Source of the DNA: Rostratula benghalensis
Taxonomy: Eukaryota; Chordata; Aves; Charadriiformes; Rostratulidae
NCBI GenBank assembly: GCA_013399305.1
Contig: VXAI01000090.1
Coordinates: 1,882,851-1,946,850, forward strand
Direction: 5' to 3'
Length of the DNA stretch: 64,000 nucleotides
A model generated the notes under the pieces. That model was not told where the DNA came from. It did no database searches and saw only the letters and a list, made by a program, of their open reading frames with translations. The position numbers were made by a program, and so were the translations under genes. Of the stretch, positions 12,501 through 27,500 are shown in pieces. Position 1 is the stretch's first letter, and each line of letters begins with the position of its first letter.

Positions 12501-15500
12501 TTGGACATCCTCTTGAGGACCCTTCTAACTCTTTTCTTTAGCATTCTGTGATCTGTTTAATATATCTAAATTGTCTAGCACTATATCCTGACAGATTAAG
12601 AAGACTTGGAATCTTCATCCAGATTTGCATGCTGAATGAATTACTGTTTACAGAAGAACCCTTGATGTGCAATGAGTTGTACTGTTTTCTTACAAGAAGT
12701 CCAGCAGTGTTTCCAGAAAACTTTGTGTGTCAGTTTTTAAAGAGGTTTTGGTGACTGAATCTAAAACATTCAAAAGCTGCTCATTGCTACAATCTCTCCA
12801 AGTTTTACTTCCAAAATTATTAAAAAGCCTTAGGCTAGTTTCTCAGACTGAATTTTGGCATTTTTAATGTAATAGCATATGAATTTAGTAGAATGACTGA
12901 TTCACCTAATTTCTAAAAGCTTTTCAAATTGAAAAATAAAAGATATTAGAAAAATCTTTAAAAGCTCATCTTATAGAGTGTTTGCTACATTCTGGTTTTG
13001 ATCCCAGTAATCATCATCAAAAATATACCATATTTAAACAGCACCTAATACTGCAAAAATTACCATTTTTTACTCACCTCAAATTACAGTTGCAGATGTA
13101 ATAGATATATTATGTCCAGCAAAATGTTTTATAAAATGACTGTAGTCTTGATACAGTTTACAAGGTTCCATGTGGTAGCAATTTGAATTAAGCATCATTC
13201 TATCATAAAAAAAAAAATAAATGTATAGACCTCTACAAAAGTAGAAGTGCATTGCTGTACTAGAACTAATGGACCAAAACAGATATGAAGAATGCTAGGT
13301 GAAGCGGCTAGTGAAAAAAGTACTTAACAGTAAAATAAACTGGTCTATGTATTAGATTATTTCCCTTGCTGTGGTCTTTGGAAAATTACTCTTTGTGGAC
13401 TAAGATTATCTCTTTACATACTTGTTTCCACTTTAAAGGAAAACACACGGTTCTGACGCTGAACTGCATATTCAGATAACCTGTATTTTAAATAAAGAGA
13501 CACAAATATTTCCTTCATTCTGCAAAGCCAAGTATTGTCCCATGGAAGCATTCTCTAAGTCAGTTCCATTTCACTAACTTTTCTTTCCCGATTCAGTTTG
13601 CATTGCAGTGTGGAAGAATCATCACATGCGGACAGTTACCAACTATTTCATAGTGAATCTCTCTCTGGCTGACATTCTGGTCACAATTACTTGTCTTCCA
13701 GCAACTTTAGTAGTGGACATCACAGAAACGTGGTTCTTCGGGCAGCCCCTCTGCAAAGTGATTCCCTACTTACAGGTATTATTTTATTGTGTTTGTGTAC
13801 ACATTACCCACGTTATGAAAAAGAGAAGGAATTATAGCATCTTCCTAATAGGGATAATCTGATGTAAGTCTACGCCTGCAACTGAAGTATATATCTCAGG
13901 GTAGCTGCTGAGGATTAAAGGACTGTTCCATTTCTGAATGTGTTCATGCTTAATAAATACTATATTTGGTCCATTTCATTGTTAGACTTAGGCAATACAA
14001 TTTCTGGAACATTTGCCTGATGCTCTTCATTTTTTGTAATTGTTTTAATAATCCAGAGGGGATGTAAAGCAATAAAAATAATAATTAAATAATAAAAAAT
14101 AATGGAATTTACAGCCACCGGTAGTGAGGCTCAGGAACAGGTTGCTCAGAGAAGTTGTGGATGGCCCATCCCTGGAGGTGTTCAAGGCCAGATTGGAGGG
14201 GCTTTGAGAAACCTGATCCAGTGGAAGGTGTGGGGGGTTGGAAATAGGTGATCTTGAAGATCCTTTCCAACCCAAACCATTGTATGATCCCATGATTCTA
14301 TGACTCTAATTACAGTAATATAGCTCTGTGACTGTGGACCTAAACAATTACACAAGCATCCAGGACACAGAGTATGAACTTCTGAAGGGAGTCTGGGATT
14401 TCATATATGTTTAGTGACTTTGCATGTTTTAGAAACAGTCGAGTATTTTGGTTCACTGGGAGCTGATCAGATCGTCTGTCTTGAGCAATAATTGCCTCTA
14501 CTCATTATCATTGGACTTAATTGGTTATGATATTATTTCCATCAAAATGATTGACAAATACCTTTTCTAAGAGTAGCTGGTTAAATGACTGACTGAGCAT
14601 ACTGGAATGATGAGTACTTGGCATTTCAGTCATTATAAATCAAAAATATTAAGCAGAATGCTGTACAAATGCAGGTGATCAGCTCTGTGCCTGCAGCACA
14701 ATTTATATTTTGAGCAGATGCCTGTATGGCTGAGGAGCCACACTGTGTTACCTATTTGATACAATCAAAATCACAAAACTTGACGCAAAGCTTCCATTCT
14801 ACTGTAAGAAAGTCCAAAGAGAAAGTGAAATAATCACCTAGTGTAGAAAGTAAAAGAATAAAAATAAAAGCCAAGTGATAGGTTATTTCCTGTGCTGAAC
14901 AGAAGGTAAAATGACTTAGTCTGCCCTAAGATGATTGACTGGGGTTTTTTTGTTTTTTTTTCTGAGACCCTGAATTTCCATTGTTCCTGTGAAAACTGAA
15001 AAGGCAAAATAATGGCACTGGTATTCAAATATAACATGGAAAACAAATGTAAAAAGTTGTTCTACAAAGAAAAAAATACCTAATTATTAAACTAATGCTT
15101 TAAAAGTAATTTTTCAGATAAAGTTTGGCAAATTCTAAGTCACATAAACTTGCTCTTTCAGAAACTGACCCTCCTACACCTGCTCAGTGTGGATAGCACC
15201 CTAATCTGTGAATCGTCCTGTTGATTCTGGTGGGACTACAACAGATGATGATACTTGTTGTAATTCTGTAATAAGTGATTTAAAAGGAGCCTTTTCCTGG
15301 GAATAAATTTTAACTAATAATCACAGATAAAGAGTTAACTGTGCTGAAAAATTTCTAAAACTCTGGGGAAATATTTACAATAAATAATTTTTAAAGCTCT
15401 GAAAAATTACATTTACATTTACATAATATTTCCTTTTCTTTAGACAGTTTCAGTCTCTGTGTCTGTACTAACACTTAGCTGCATTGCTTTGGATCGATGG

Positions 15501-18500
15501 TATGCAATTTGTCACCCTTTGATGTTTAAAAGCACAGCCAAGCGAGCAAGGAACAGCATTATAATTATCTGGATTGTGTCCTGCATCATAATGATTCCTC
15601 AGGCTATTGTTATGGAGTGCAGCAGTGTGTTCCCAGGATTAGCCAATAAAACCACCTTGTTCACAGTGTGTGATGAGCACTGGGGAGGTGAGTGTGTCAT
15701 TGACCATAAAGACTGAATTTGTACTGCTGTTATGTAATAAAAATATCAGGACACATTAATATGCAGTCAAGTTCTATAAACCTATTCACAAAATGTTCTT
15801 AATTATATAAGATTTCCTAGAACTACCATTTTTCAAATACTGTGAAATCGTATTTTCTTTTGTATTGCTAAGACTTAAAGTACATTTGAAACCAAGTTTA
15901 AATGAATGAGGCTGGCTTGTGTCTTGACCGTGTTAATGTTTCCCAGAGGGTAGAAATGTTCCCACCCTTAAATGCTTATGCTTATATAATTTTGTGATCA
16001 ATAGATTTTGCAGGCTTTCAAAGACTTCAGTATTTAGCCTTAAGAAACATCTACATGAGAACAGAATTTCTCCTTACTTGATATATTGCTTTTGCTAATT
16101 GCAGATATTTGACTAGTCTTCACAGATATCTCCTGGGACTTCAATGCAAAATGCATGCCATTGCAGAATTTATAGAGATGTCATCGATACAGGGTAGCAA
16201 GATAGCCCACAATTGTCTTATGGATGAAATACTTTAAATAACTTTGTAAATGCATTCAGTTATAATTTATTATATCCAAGAAGTGTAATCCTGCCTTTAC
16301 AGATTAACTTTGAATCTAGCCTGTTCTGTATTTTAATTCAGCTGTACGAAGCCATAAGGGTTGTCAGGGAGTAGCTACTTCTATTTTGCCTCCATCCACA
16401 GCTAGTGGTGTTAGCCACGCACTCGAATGGTTAAGACTCAACTCGGGTGGGCTTTGGCATAACTCCAATGCTAACAGAGTTACGTGCTGTGACTCTGACA
16501 CTGGATATAATGACCATCAGTAATACCATGGTTCACACACAGGAAAATAAAACCGAGTTTGCCAAAACATATAACTAAAAGGTGCCTGTTTAATAGCTTT
16601 GAGTCAGACTAAAACACAATCAGATTCTTTCCCAGAACTGCCTCTGTAGAAGAAGATTCCAATCCTGTGAACAATTAAGATAAAATGCAACTGGATCACC
16701 TGTACTTAATTATCATGATAAATTAGTTTGCTTGAACTGCTGAGGGCTCTTCCATGTGGTATTTTAGAAGTTCCTTGTGTGCTAATGGCCTCTGCAGGCC
16801 CACTGGGGGTTTAATGAGAAGACATTTGACTATCAGATTCCCTCTTATTTACCTCCTTCATCCCAGTTGGTCCTCTGGGACAAGGAACTGGACATAGATG
16901 GCAATTACCTGGCACTCATTGCAGACAAAGATGTGCTGAAAGTTTCTAGGTTAGGGGAAGGCTCTCCTAAGCAAGTATTGTACTTGCTGTTTCACTGGAA
17001 AGGACACATGAGCTCCTTGTTTCAGTGTTTGTTCTTCATCTGTGAAGAGTTTTGTAGCTCAGTCTGCTGCTGGATGTTGCAGTATTTTTGTGACTATTTT
17101 CTTTGACAGCATTCACTCAAAGTACAATTTGTGTCCGCTCCTTTTGGCTGCAGAATTAATTATCCATGCCTTCATCACTTCAAGGTGAAGATTATTTTAA
17201 TCAACCTAGGAAATGAAAGTGGTGTAGTTAATTAATTGGGGAGTCAGGGGAGCATTCAACAAGGGAATGCAAACTCAAAATTTCCAGATCTGCATTGGCC
17301 AGTTTTTGATTCACAACAGGACAGTGTTGCTTTTGAACTACAGAGTCCACAGTAGCCTTGGAATTTTTTTAAAGAGTCATTCTCATTTAATGCTGCACTG
17401 AAGAGGTTGCAGCCCACATATATGTCTGAGATGAAGTAGCCATTATACAAAAGAAAACAAACAAACAAACAACACCCACTTGGTTACTCCCATGGAGTGT
17501 ATTTGTCCAAAAGGAAATCTATTGATCTTCAGGTTATACTGTGAGCCATCACTTGGATGTTTGGAGAGGTAAAAAAGGGTATAACAAAGGCAATTACTTA
17601 TGCATAGAATTGTTCTTTTTGTGTGTGGCTTCAGAAATGAAGTGCAAACACTCCAAAATTATTTTGGTTTTTGGATTGTTGGGTTTTTTAATTTTATATT
17701 GAGCAGGAAATTAAAATATTTTTACATTAAAAACATGTTAAAGTTTTCTGGAATAGGAAGCTTTTCATTCCACTGAAAGATAGCAACCCTATTTTTATCC
17801 TGCTGCCTTTTTAATGAAGTATTCTTCAAATGATAATGCACCACCATTGCTAGTTATTCTGCTGGTGCATTTCAGCTATCCATAAAAAACAATCCTTTCT
17901 ACTTTCTAATAATAGTTTGTCACAGTAACTTGAGAGAAGAAGCTTTTTAAGTGTTAATTTACAAGTAGGTTGCTTAGATCATGGAATTACTCAGTAAATG
18001 TAGATTTGGCCATATGTTATCAATGAGGATAAAATATAATGTGTGTGTATACATATATATATATATAAACATCCCTTTCAGACTATGGAGAATAGAGTGC
18101 CATCAGCTACAAATACTTTCTATTCAATGTAAAATATCTAAAGACAATGAGTGTCACAGAGGCATAGAAAATCCAATTTTTCTACTGAAAATCTGGGTTT
18201 GAAATCACAACGGCCCCCAGACAGAACAACAGAATAACATGGATAATAGAGCAGCAGTTTGAAAAGACTAGTGAGCCTTAAGGCCGAAAGAAGGAATAAA
18301 AAGCTACTATTTTAAAAGAAAATAGTTGCATTTTTGTTGGATTTTGTTTTTTTCCTTTTTTGACTGTGAGAATATTGAGGGTCAAAGAAAGCTAACTAGG
18401 AGGAAGTTGAAGGAGAAATAAATTCATGTTCCTACAAATAAGTTGTATATGCAAAGAGAAAGTGGAAGAGAAAGTAGAGATGTAGATATTGCACATACTC

Positions 18501-21500
18501 AAGAGACCCTCAGCAAATCCTATAGGAGAGTTAATTTAGATGAAAGAGATTATATTGGGGTATTTACTGCTTTGTTTAGAGCTGCATATAATTTATGCTA
18601 TCTAAAATTGGGGTATGTCTGATGAAAATTTGCAAAGCATCATGTACACAGTATGTCCCAATGATACTAAACTGTGAATAGTCAAGGTTGGGACTGCAAA
18701 AAGGAGGGTGTTTTATGACACTTTCCAAAGTATTTTGGAAGTCTATTCTAATTCTGGGAATTCAGGGCTACTGAAACATGAGGTGTTATGGAGGACTAAT
18801 AGGAAGCCACATCCAGGAAAATGTCAGAGATGCCAAAGCAGGAGGCAGCATGGTGCCCTCCGCAGACTTAGGTCCAGCTGCTGAAATCCATAAAAACCTG
18901 TTGGGTGTCTGGAGGGAACGTCTGATCAGCACTGTGACACTTGGGCTCCTTAATGGTGAACAAATAGTGGCCACCCTGACTAATAAGGTTTCAAGCCTGC
19001 TGTTGGAGAGCTGCCAGCAACTGCAAATGGAGCAATAGTTCAGCCTAAAACAGGGCTCAATTTCTTTTTAATTGCTTCTGGCATTCCTGAATATAAAATT
19101 CATTGCCAATTCTAGGCTGAGGGTTTTTCATTTTGAGTACTGTCTAATAACAATATTTTATTTGGGAATGCAGAAGGATCCAACATGTGACCTATACAGA
19201 CTCCATTAAGGAGCCAATGTTGGCCACAGTTCTATAATAGTCTGTAATTGCTATGTGCTGAATTTCATGATAAAGTGCCAAAATAAAAGAAACGTGTATT
19301 AAAATGAGTTCACCATGTGTACAAGTCAGCTAAATACATTCTCTTAGAGCTGTTTGTGAAAAGAGTGTTAGCCAAAGTGCATTAGCCAACCCCTTTGCAC
19401 ATGATAAAAAGAATATGGAGATAATCCTTTCCCAAAACTATATGGTTGAATGGAAATGAAGGGAAGACTTTGTGTTCCATTTCCTCTTAGGCTACTCATA
19501 AAATAGTACAAAAACATATTGTCTTAATTCTGGAAAAAAAAAATAGCTGGAAATGCAATTATTACATGTAGGTTTATACATCCTGTTTATCAAACTGTTC
19601 AGAATTTAAAGAAAAATTTGTGGGATATTTTAATGTAGAAAGCAGTCGGAATATTTCTAATACTAAAATTATGCCTTGGTGTTATCATGAATTGATAACT
19701 CAAGCATAATATATCAGGTTTGAAAATGCAATTTTAGTATTAGCTAATTAAGTACTCTGATAGAGGAACATAGTTTGGCAAGGACTGTGTTGTGTGGTTG
19801 AATGTTCTTTGCTGAGGGCACCCCCTTCCTAACAACCCTAATTATTAAGCTTTATTCTAAAAACTGTATTCTTTATCTGCATTGCTTCTTTATATTGGTA
19901 ACTCCAAAAACTTCATAACTGCTTTCCTGAGTCAAGGAAACCTGGGAACTCTCTACTGTTGTTCCACAAACTTGATGGTCTTGTTTTACTCTGTTTTTGG
20001 GGAAGCTGTCAGAGTATCAATTACATTATGCACTGATGGCTTAAGGGAATATTTCATTTGCTAAACATATTGAAATCTTTTGAGTCTGGGTTGCCTTCAG
20101 TTTGTGTACATATGTATATGTATATACACATGCATTTATTTACACAAATATAGTAAAATTCTGGCAAAAATCCGGAACCAGTAATTTCAGTCTTCTACCT
20201 CCTTGCTTCATTGAACAGCAGTCTGTACCTGGAACATAGTGCTGAGAAGGAAGCATTAGAAAACTTTAAGATTTCTTTAATGAACCCTCCAGCAGCCAGA
20301 AGAATGATTATATTAGCGTACTGAGCCATCATCAGGTGGAGTAATTGTACTGTATGACTGGTGAGGAGTAGAAATGCCAATCCTGCCCCAGTCCAGTCTC
20401 TGTGACCACCTGCTTGCTTTTTTTCCCCTCACTCTTTCCAGTAAAACAGCAGCCAGTGATGTGAAAATAATTAATTTATTCATAAGCAGACAGTTACTCC
20501 AGCTATCTCCCTGTATCCCAAAGCCCATTGAGTGACCATGGAAGGCAAAGAAATTTTTCTCTTCTGCTTGACAGCGAGAGGTTCAGCAGTCCCAGGCAGG
20601 CAGCTGATATATCACCAGGACCATAAACTGATTGATGTTCTCATTCAAGGAGCCTGGAACTCCCTCACTTGATAAATGAGCAGCATCCCAAACCAGCCCT
20701 TCTTCCTTCTTGCTGCTGTGATTGTCAAACAGCTTTAAAGCTTTTCTGTGGCTAGAGAAGCTAAACAGAGTCATGCTTCTTAGTGAGATGTTGTACAAAG
20801 AGCTTTGCCCTGGGTGGAGGAGGGACAGGTTTCCTTTGATGTTTAACAGCTGGCACTTTCCAGGTGGCTAAACTTCAAAGGCAAGTGTTAGGATCTACCT
20901 CCAACCTGGTCCGTCAGTTCTTTGTAGATATCTAGCCTCATTTAACATTTCACTTTACTTGGAATGCTAAATTGGAAGCCATAAACTCCAGATGGCCTTT
21001 TAAATGTGTACTGTCCTTCTACCTGAAAGGGGCCTTGCTGCCTGCAGAGCATTGATGAGGCAGGTGGCACCTCCTCCTAAGCAGAAAGAATGTACTTTTA
21101 GCTCTGACCTTGCGTGATCCCAGTAAGTCACATTACTCCAGTTTATCCTTAATCTCTCCACCAGAGAAGCATGAACATCGGTATTTCTCTGTCTGAGAGC
21201 ACTGCTGCGTGGCTGCATTTTCTGAAATGGAAAACCAATTCTGAGATCTTCAGTAAATATACAAACACAGGTTATCAGCCCTTATAAAAAAAAAAACTTG
21301 CCCCAAATGAGCTGCATCCCCCAGGGACACTGACAAGAACTAGTAGCTGCAGCTGCTAATTAAGAGTTGGTAAATTGATTTGCTATAGGATCTTGGAGCA
21401 AGTAAGGAGCCAGGTGCCGCTCATCTAAATTTTTTCAAGTCTGATCCATCAAAGCTGTCAAATATCAATGGAAATGTCTCTATTACATTTGCTAGTGGTG

Positions 21501-24500
21501 ATCATGGGCTAGATTTTGCTATAGCAAGTTTCTATTTCACTGATACTGAAGTTTTTCTGACTGGTGAACCAGCTGGCTCTTTGAGGCCCAACACCGAGTG
21601 TGACATTACAGAAGTCTGGGTTTGAGGGCGAGCGTGGAGTTAACGTGATGGTGTACTTCTCCTAATTTTGAGAGTTACGGGCCAAGTCTGTGTATCTCCT
21701 TGTTTAATCAAACTCTGGGGGATCCTCCTGGCATGCAAAGGGACCTCTTTTTTGATAGGGTCTGCAATCTCAATCCCTTTAAAAGGCAGAAAATAAAAGT
21801 GTCAATCTCATGCAACTCTTTTTTAGTTTCTTTTTTTTTTTCAATTAAGTATAAATACACAATTTTAGTTGTAGATCTCATCATCCTGAAATGTTGGAAA
21901 ATTCAGGAAAATGACATAAATATTCATTCTTTACTTTAGCCCAAAATGCAATGCTTAGGATTAATGTGCAATCTAACTGCTCATACAGTGCACAGTTTCT
22001 CTCCTGCTACTTAGTCTAGGTAACTTTTCCGAGGCTATCCATAAATGTTAAGGTGTAACTGATATTAGCATTTGGCACTACCAAACTACATTGGATATTA
22101 CAGAAGTGGAAGCAAGTTTTCAAGGCGTCTGCTGCACATTGTGCTATAATCTAACAATTCAGTTTACAGATACTACATTCTTAAAGCACAGTACACTCAT
22201 ACCACTTGTTAGATGTTTGTCTCTAAGCAAATAATATTCATAAATTGTCTTTTGAAAAGAGATACACAGGAAACTAGAGCACTGTTAAGAAACTCGTTAT
22301 TGTTAGAACTAAATAAAAAATAAGCTTGGAAATTTCCTAAGTTTAGAGAACTTGACTGAATTAATTCTATGTTTTTCCTGTATTCATAATAATAAATAAC
22401 TGACTATACCTTTAAGACACATTTATTTTGCCACTAAAATTATTTGAGAAATGTCTGTCTCTCCTCTTATTAGCATCCAGTGTGCTGTAGTCTGTATTCT
22501 TTGATTATCAGTGAGAGATTGTGCAACTTAGTCAGGGGTAGATAGTAACCTTTGCAGAATTAAAACTAAAGACAGTTAAGTATCGTGTTAAATACATCAA
22601 AGATGAGGTACATTGGATAATTCATTAGCTATTACTAGATAATGAAATTTTCTATCTTTCACTTTTAGTAAGAGCAAGACCTCTTAAGACTTTGTATGTA
22701 AGGCAATAATGTGATATGAAAGCAATAATGTGATATGAGATAAAAGTTGCTTGAAGTAAAAGCATGTTTATAATAGAAAGTACATACAGGTGATCAAAAA
22801 ATCCATCCTGATCAAGATATTATTGGATAACTTTTCCTTTATAACCTATTTTGGAAAAACACATGCATACCTGTATAAATAATGCTACTTTAAAGGATTT
22901 TGAAATGTATGTATATTTAAATGCAATTTTCCTATTTGAATTCTCTTTCCAGCCGAAGTTTACCCCAAAATGTATCACACATGCTTTTTTCTGGTGACGT
23001 ACATGGCACCACTGTGTCTTATGGTGTTGGCCTATTTGCAAATATTTCGAAAGCTGTGGTGTCGTCAGGTAAGTCACTTATTTGCTGGCTGTTGTGACTG
23101 TGTGCAGCCTTCTTTTCCATGTGATCTGTGTTGTCACTTGAGACATGGATGTCTAGAGGCAGCACTGCTGCCACGTTCATTGGCACTGCTGGTTTACAGC
23201 CACCTTAAGTAGGCACCGAGACGCATTAAAAAAGGAAGGCAGTCAGGCTGAATGTAAACCCTTTCTTGCTCATCTCTATGAAAGGCTTAGAGGGAGAAAG
23301 AGAGAAAAAGGCAATAGAAGGATTGATTATAGAAATCAGAAGAACAATCTCCCCCATTAAATCCGAAATGCTTACCAAAGTGTCTTAGGTGACCTTACTT
23401 ATACTACTAAAATCTCCTGTAGCTTTCAAAAGTTGGGTTTAACCTTTTCATTTATATAGTAGTCTGTACAAGTTTTTACTTTTATTTTTCATTCTACAAA
23501 GTCTCAGGTTCATGCCAAGTACAACCTGAACAAAATTTAGACTCAAAAATTCAGCTATCAGAACTGTGATACTACAATTGCGTGATGTTAAGCTGGCTGT
23601 GATTGACAATATTTGATGTGATATATTGACAAATAATTGGCATATTTTCTAACATGATATTTTCTAACATGAACAATCTTTCTTTTTTTTTTTAATTTTT
23701 TTTTCCCAAGCTTTAAATTAGACGTACAGGAAAGAAATGAAAAATACTGAACAAAAAAGCCACAAGCAATGAAGCAAACACACAAAGACCATTTGAATTG
23801 AAGTGGCAAAAATAATGTGACTTTTTTTCAGGAACATATTTCCCCATCCAACAATTCAAAGTGGTTGCACCTTGAGAATCATATCCCAGATGTGAGCTGT
23901 CATCTCTCATACATCTGTCTATAATTCCCTCTGCTATCTTCTGCTTTGTCTAGAATTTATGTATGGCTGTAGTTCCCCACCGCCCCCTGCCCTCTCATTC
24001 TGTAAAGGACAATAAACTCATCCTGTTGAATATACGATGCAAGATAGTCCTCTCCTCTCAAATGGCTCTGTCAATGGCTGACATTTCCATCAAGATGTGG
24101 GCATGAATCATTTCTCTCTCCCCATTATGTCTGATGCCATCCAAATTTGATGCTGTCTTGGACAGGGCATAGTATCTGCCACATCAGGAGCCTTTCCATG
24201 CAGTACAAATTGATCTATCAGAAAAATAACAAGTAGACTTTCGATTTCTGAATATGTATCATTTCTGAATATATATATATATTTAAAGTATAAATAAAAT
24301 CTTACACTGACAAAGTATCATAATAGCAATTTTTCTTGCATCTAACAATATTAGTTTAAACCAGAGTTGTTGTTTATCTTTAAATCATTATTTTTCCTTT
24401 TCATTTCATACATTTATAAGATTAAATAGCAAGATAGTTTGAGGGTAAAATTTAACTTTTACAATTTGAGGGGACTCTTCACCAGAACAATGGCTTTGCT

Positions 24501-27500
24501 TGGTTAGCTTTGAAATTAAGTTCAGTCTAACACAACTCCACGATGCTCTGCATTGCTGAATAGTTTTCTGTCCTGTAGCAACCCATCATCTCATCACCAT
24601 ATTCTTTCTTAACCTTCTCCTCTGTATTTTCTTTACAATTTACCTGGTCTCTCAAACTGTCCATCAATTAAGTTAATGCAAACCAATTGTTCTTAACCTG
24701 CATATAGCTTGAAAATACTGGGTCAGATTCAGAGCAGAAGTGGAATGACTAGAAACCAACCTGTTTTGTTGGGGTTCTCCCCCAGATTGTGTTATCTAGC
24801 CTATTTCTTCTTCATAATATTTATTCTCCTTTACATCTTGCATGTTGACAAGATTAGGATGATCCTTTTTTTCCAGTGGCAAAAAGGCAAATACATTGCC
24901 ATCATTGCCATCCATCACTGATGCAAAATTACAGATGTCTCTTTTCCTAGCATTGATGAGAGCACTACATATTAGAGTGAAATTAAAACCACTGCACATG
25001 TATTATCAACTGTGACTTGGCTGCAGACATCAGGCATTTTTCTAAGTGCAGCAGGTGTGCCGTAATCAGTCATGTAGAGCAAATGAATGCAGTGTCCTTA
25101 AATGTATTGTTTGATAATAGTTTCAATGAAGAAATCATGCTGTTTACCAGAATTTCAGTTAAATATAGTGGTCCTTTTGCAAGGTACAATGAGACTTCCA
25201 GATAGAAAAAACACAGCAAACAGTAGATGTTTTCTATAGGCTCCTTTTTAAATGGAGTGTGTTGTGCATGCAAATTTTCAGATCACTAAAGATAAGACAG
25301 ATTTACAAAGCTATCCTTACCATACTTTGTGCAATTGCTCTTAAAATTACTGATTGTGTCTTTCAAGCAATTCTTTTAATATAAGCTTTACAATCTTTGA
25401 AATAATGATTCATCTTTGAAAAGACCAGAAAAATCAAAAAATCAAGGACTGTAATTAATTTTAACTACTAGCAAGGAAGCAGTGACTAAGAAGGCTCTGT
25501 TCTCTTCTGGATTTTAAGTAGATTAAAAGTAACTTCTGAACAAATACATGAGTGAAAGGACTTATAAAAGTGTTGGTACGTAATTTGTATTATCAAACTC
25601 CTTATATGCCTCAATATACTGACATCCAAATGCAGTGACACTAAAGCCTAGTGGTATTAATAACTGGGAATCCTACCCATTTTTATTTTGACCGCTGAAA
25701 TATATGCTTACAATCTTTGTGAGCTGTTATTATATTTGGAGGTATTTTCTCTGGTTATTAATCCTTGCTAACAGTTTGAGGGGTAGAAGAAAAGTAAGAA
25801 AGAAAATAACTATGCAACTTTTAGTACCTCTTTGGACACAGTTAGTGGTCTTTTAGTGATTGTTATTTGAATTACAAAAATGCTCTACAATTATCTCTAT
25901 AACTGTTACTGAAAAGCAAATATATGTTGGCATGTGTGCAGTTGTCCATACATCATACATGTGTGTGCTTACATAGATGTATATTTGTAAATGATCCTGT
26001 ATATGCACACACATTTCTGAAGTGTTATGCTCTTAGATGGTACTGGTTCAGCAAAGTATCTGTGGGTATATAGCTCTTTTTTTTTGGTTTATTTTTTTGG
26101 TTGTTTTTTTTTCTGATACAATTCTTGCTGTGATCTTACTGTTACTGGTGTAACAGTAGCAAAGCCCAGTTGTATGCCAGACAAGGAAAATAGGGCTCTG
26201 TAGAAAGATTCCAAATACAAACTCCTGAAGGTTTCAAATTTAATATATAATACAGGGAGACCGTACATTGTATACAGTCCCTACTTTTAATCACGTCTTG
26301 CATTAAAGACAGCTTAAATTCCAGAAAAGACCCTTCTACCTGTATAGACTGGTACAAACTATGTACAAAACCAGTTGTGAAGTGGCCATTAAGCATTTTG
26401 AGCCAAGACACTGTTTCTCTTCCTCTAAATTGCATCTAGCTACCAAAAAACTCGGTGAAAAAATTCTTCAATTGAATCTTTGGCATGATCAGGAAGGAGA
26501 GGTTTGTCCAAGTTTCTTTGCTTCCATCTCAATTTTCTGATCAGTTCTTGCTACAAATACAGTTAACTCAGTACAACAGAAAAGGAAATATAAGCTTTTG
26601 TTTCAAAGTCAGAACAGCAGAATAAGAAAGTACCCCAATAAACCAAAGTCAGAATCTTAAATAGTGTATTATATCACTAGTGAATGGCAAAGACACGTTG
26701 CAGTACTACACCCTGCAGCTAAGTCAATTGAATACCTTGCAACAAGACAGATGTCCCCAGGTATGAAACTCATGCTGCTGATTTCAGCTGGATGAGCTGG
26801 AATCCTCAGTAGAAGTAAGTGCAAGGGTTGGGGATTTTTTTGCTTTGTGTCCGCAGAGACATTAGTAAAAAAATAAATGTTATAACATATCCCCTGTTCT
26901 GCTTCATTGGTTTCCTGTTCATTAAAACACAACTTTGCCAAAACATTCCAGTAGTTGTAAATCAGGTTTGATGGTGCACATAAATGCTAAATTAAGGGCT
27001 TGTCTGTGCAAGGAAGCTATTCATAAAAAAAATATCTAATAGCTATTCTAGTACAATTCTGCATATGCACACTATTATTTTAGAACAAGTATTTCCATTT
27101 TACCTTACTCTTTTTCTGAAATATATATCCAAAATTTCATTCTCTTCTGGGAACTTCAGGTGGATAAGCCCTCATTTTTAAAATGCTATAACAGACAATC
27201 TGAATTTTGTAGATACTTTTAAACATGAATTATTTTGCTCTCATGAGACTAGTCACCCTGCAGACAATTGCACCAAGCATGAATAAATCTATAATTCCAC
27301 CAGAAAGCTTTTCACAATGTATAACATTGAAAATATTATAAATGGCATTGTAATCGAGTTCTCTGAGAAAGTGCTTTCTATTTGTAGTCTTTCACGTTTG
27401 GCTACAGGCGGGAAATAATTTTGAAGAACCAAATCAAAATCGCTTTACTTGTCTTGGCTTATGGGAGGGCACAGAAAACAAAACCCAAGATTACTTTTTC

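Noticed and set aside
18778..19038. 86-codon plus-strand frame in HCRTR2 intron 3
   Set aside because: Fairly protein-like composition but no recognisable family, no splice signals in frame and no second exon; treated as chance.
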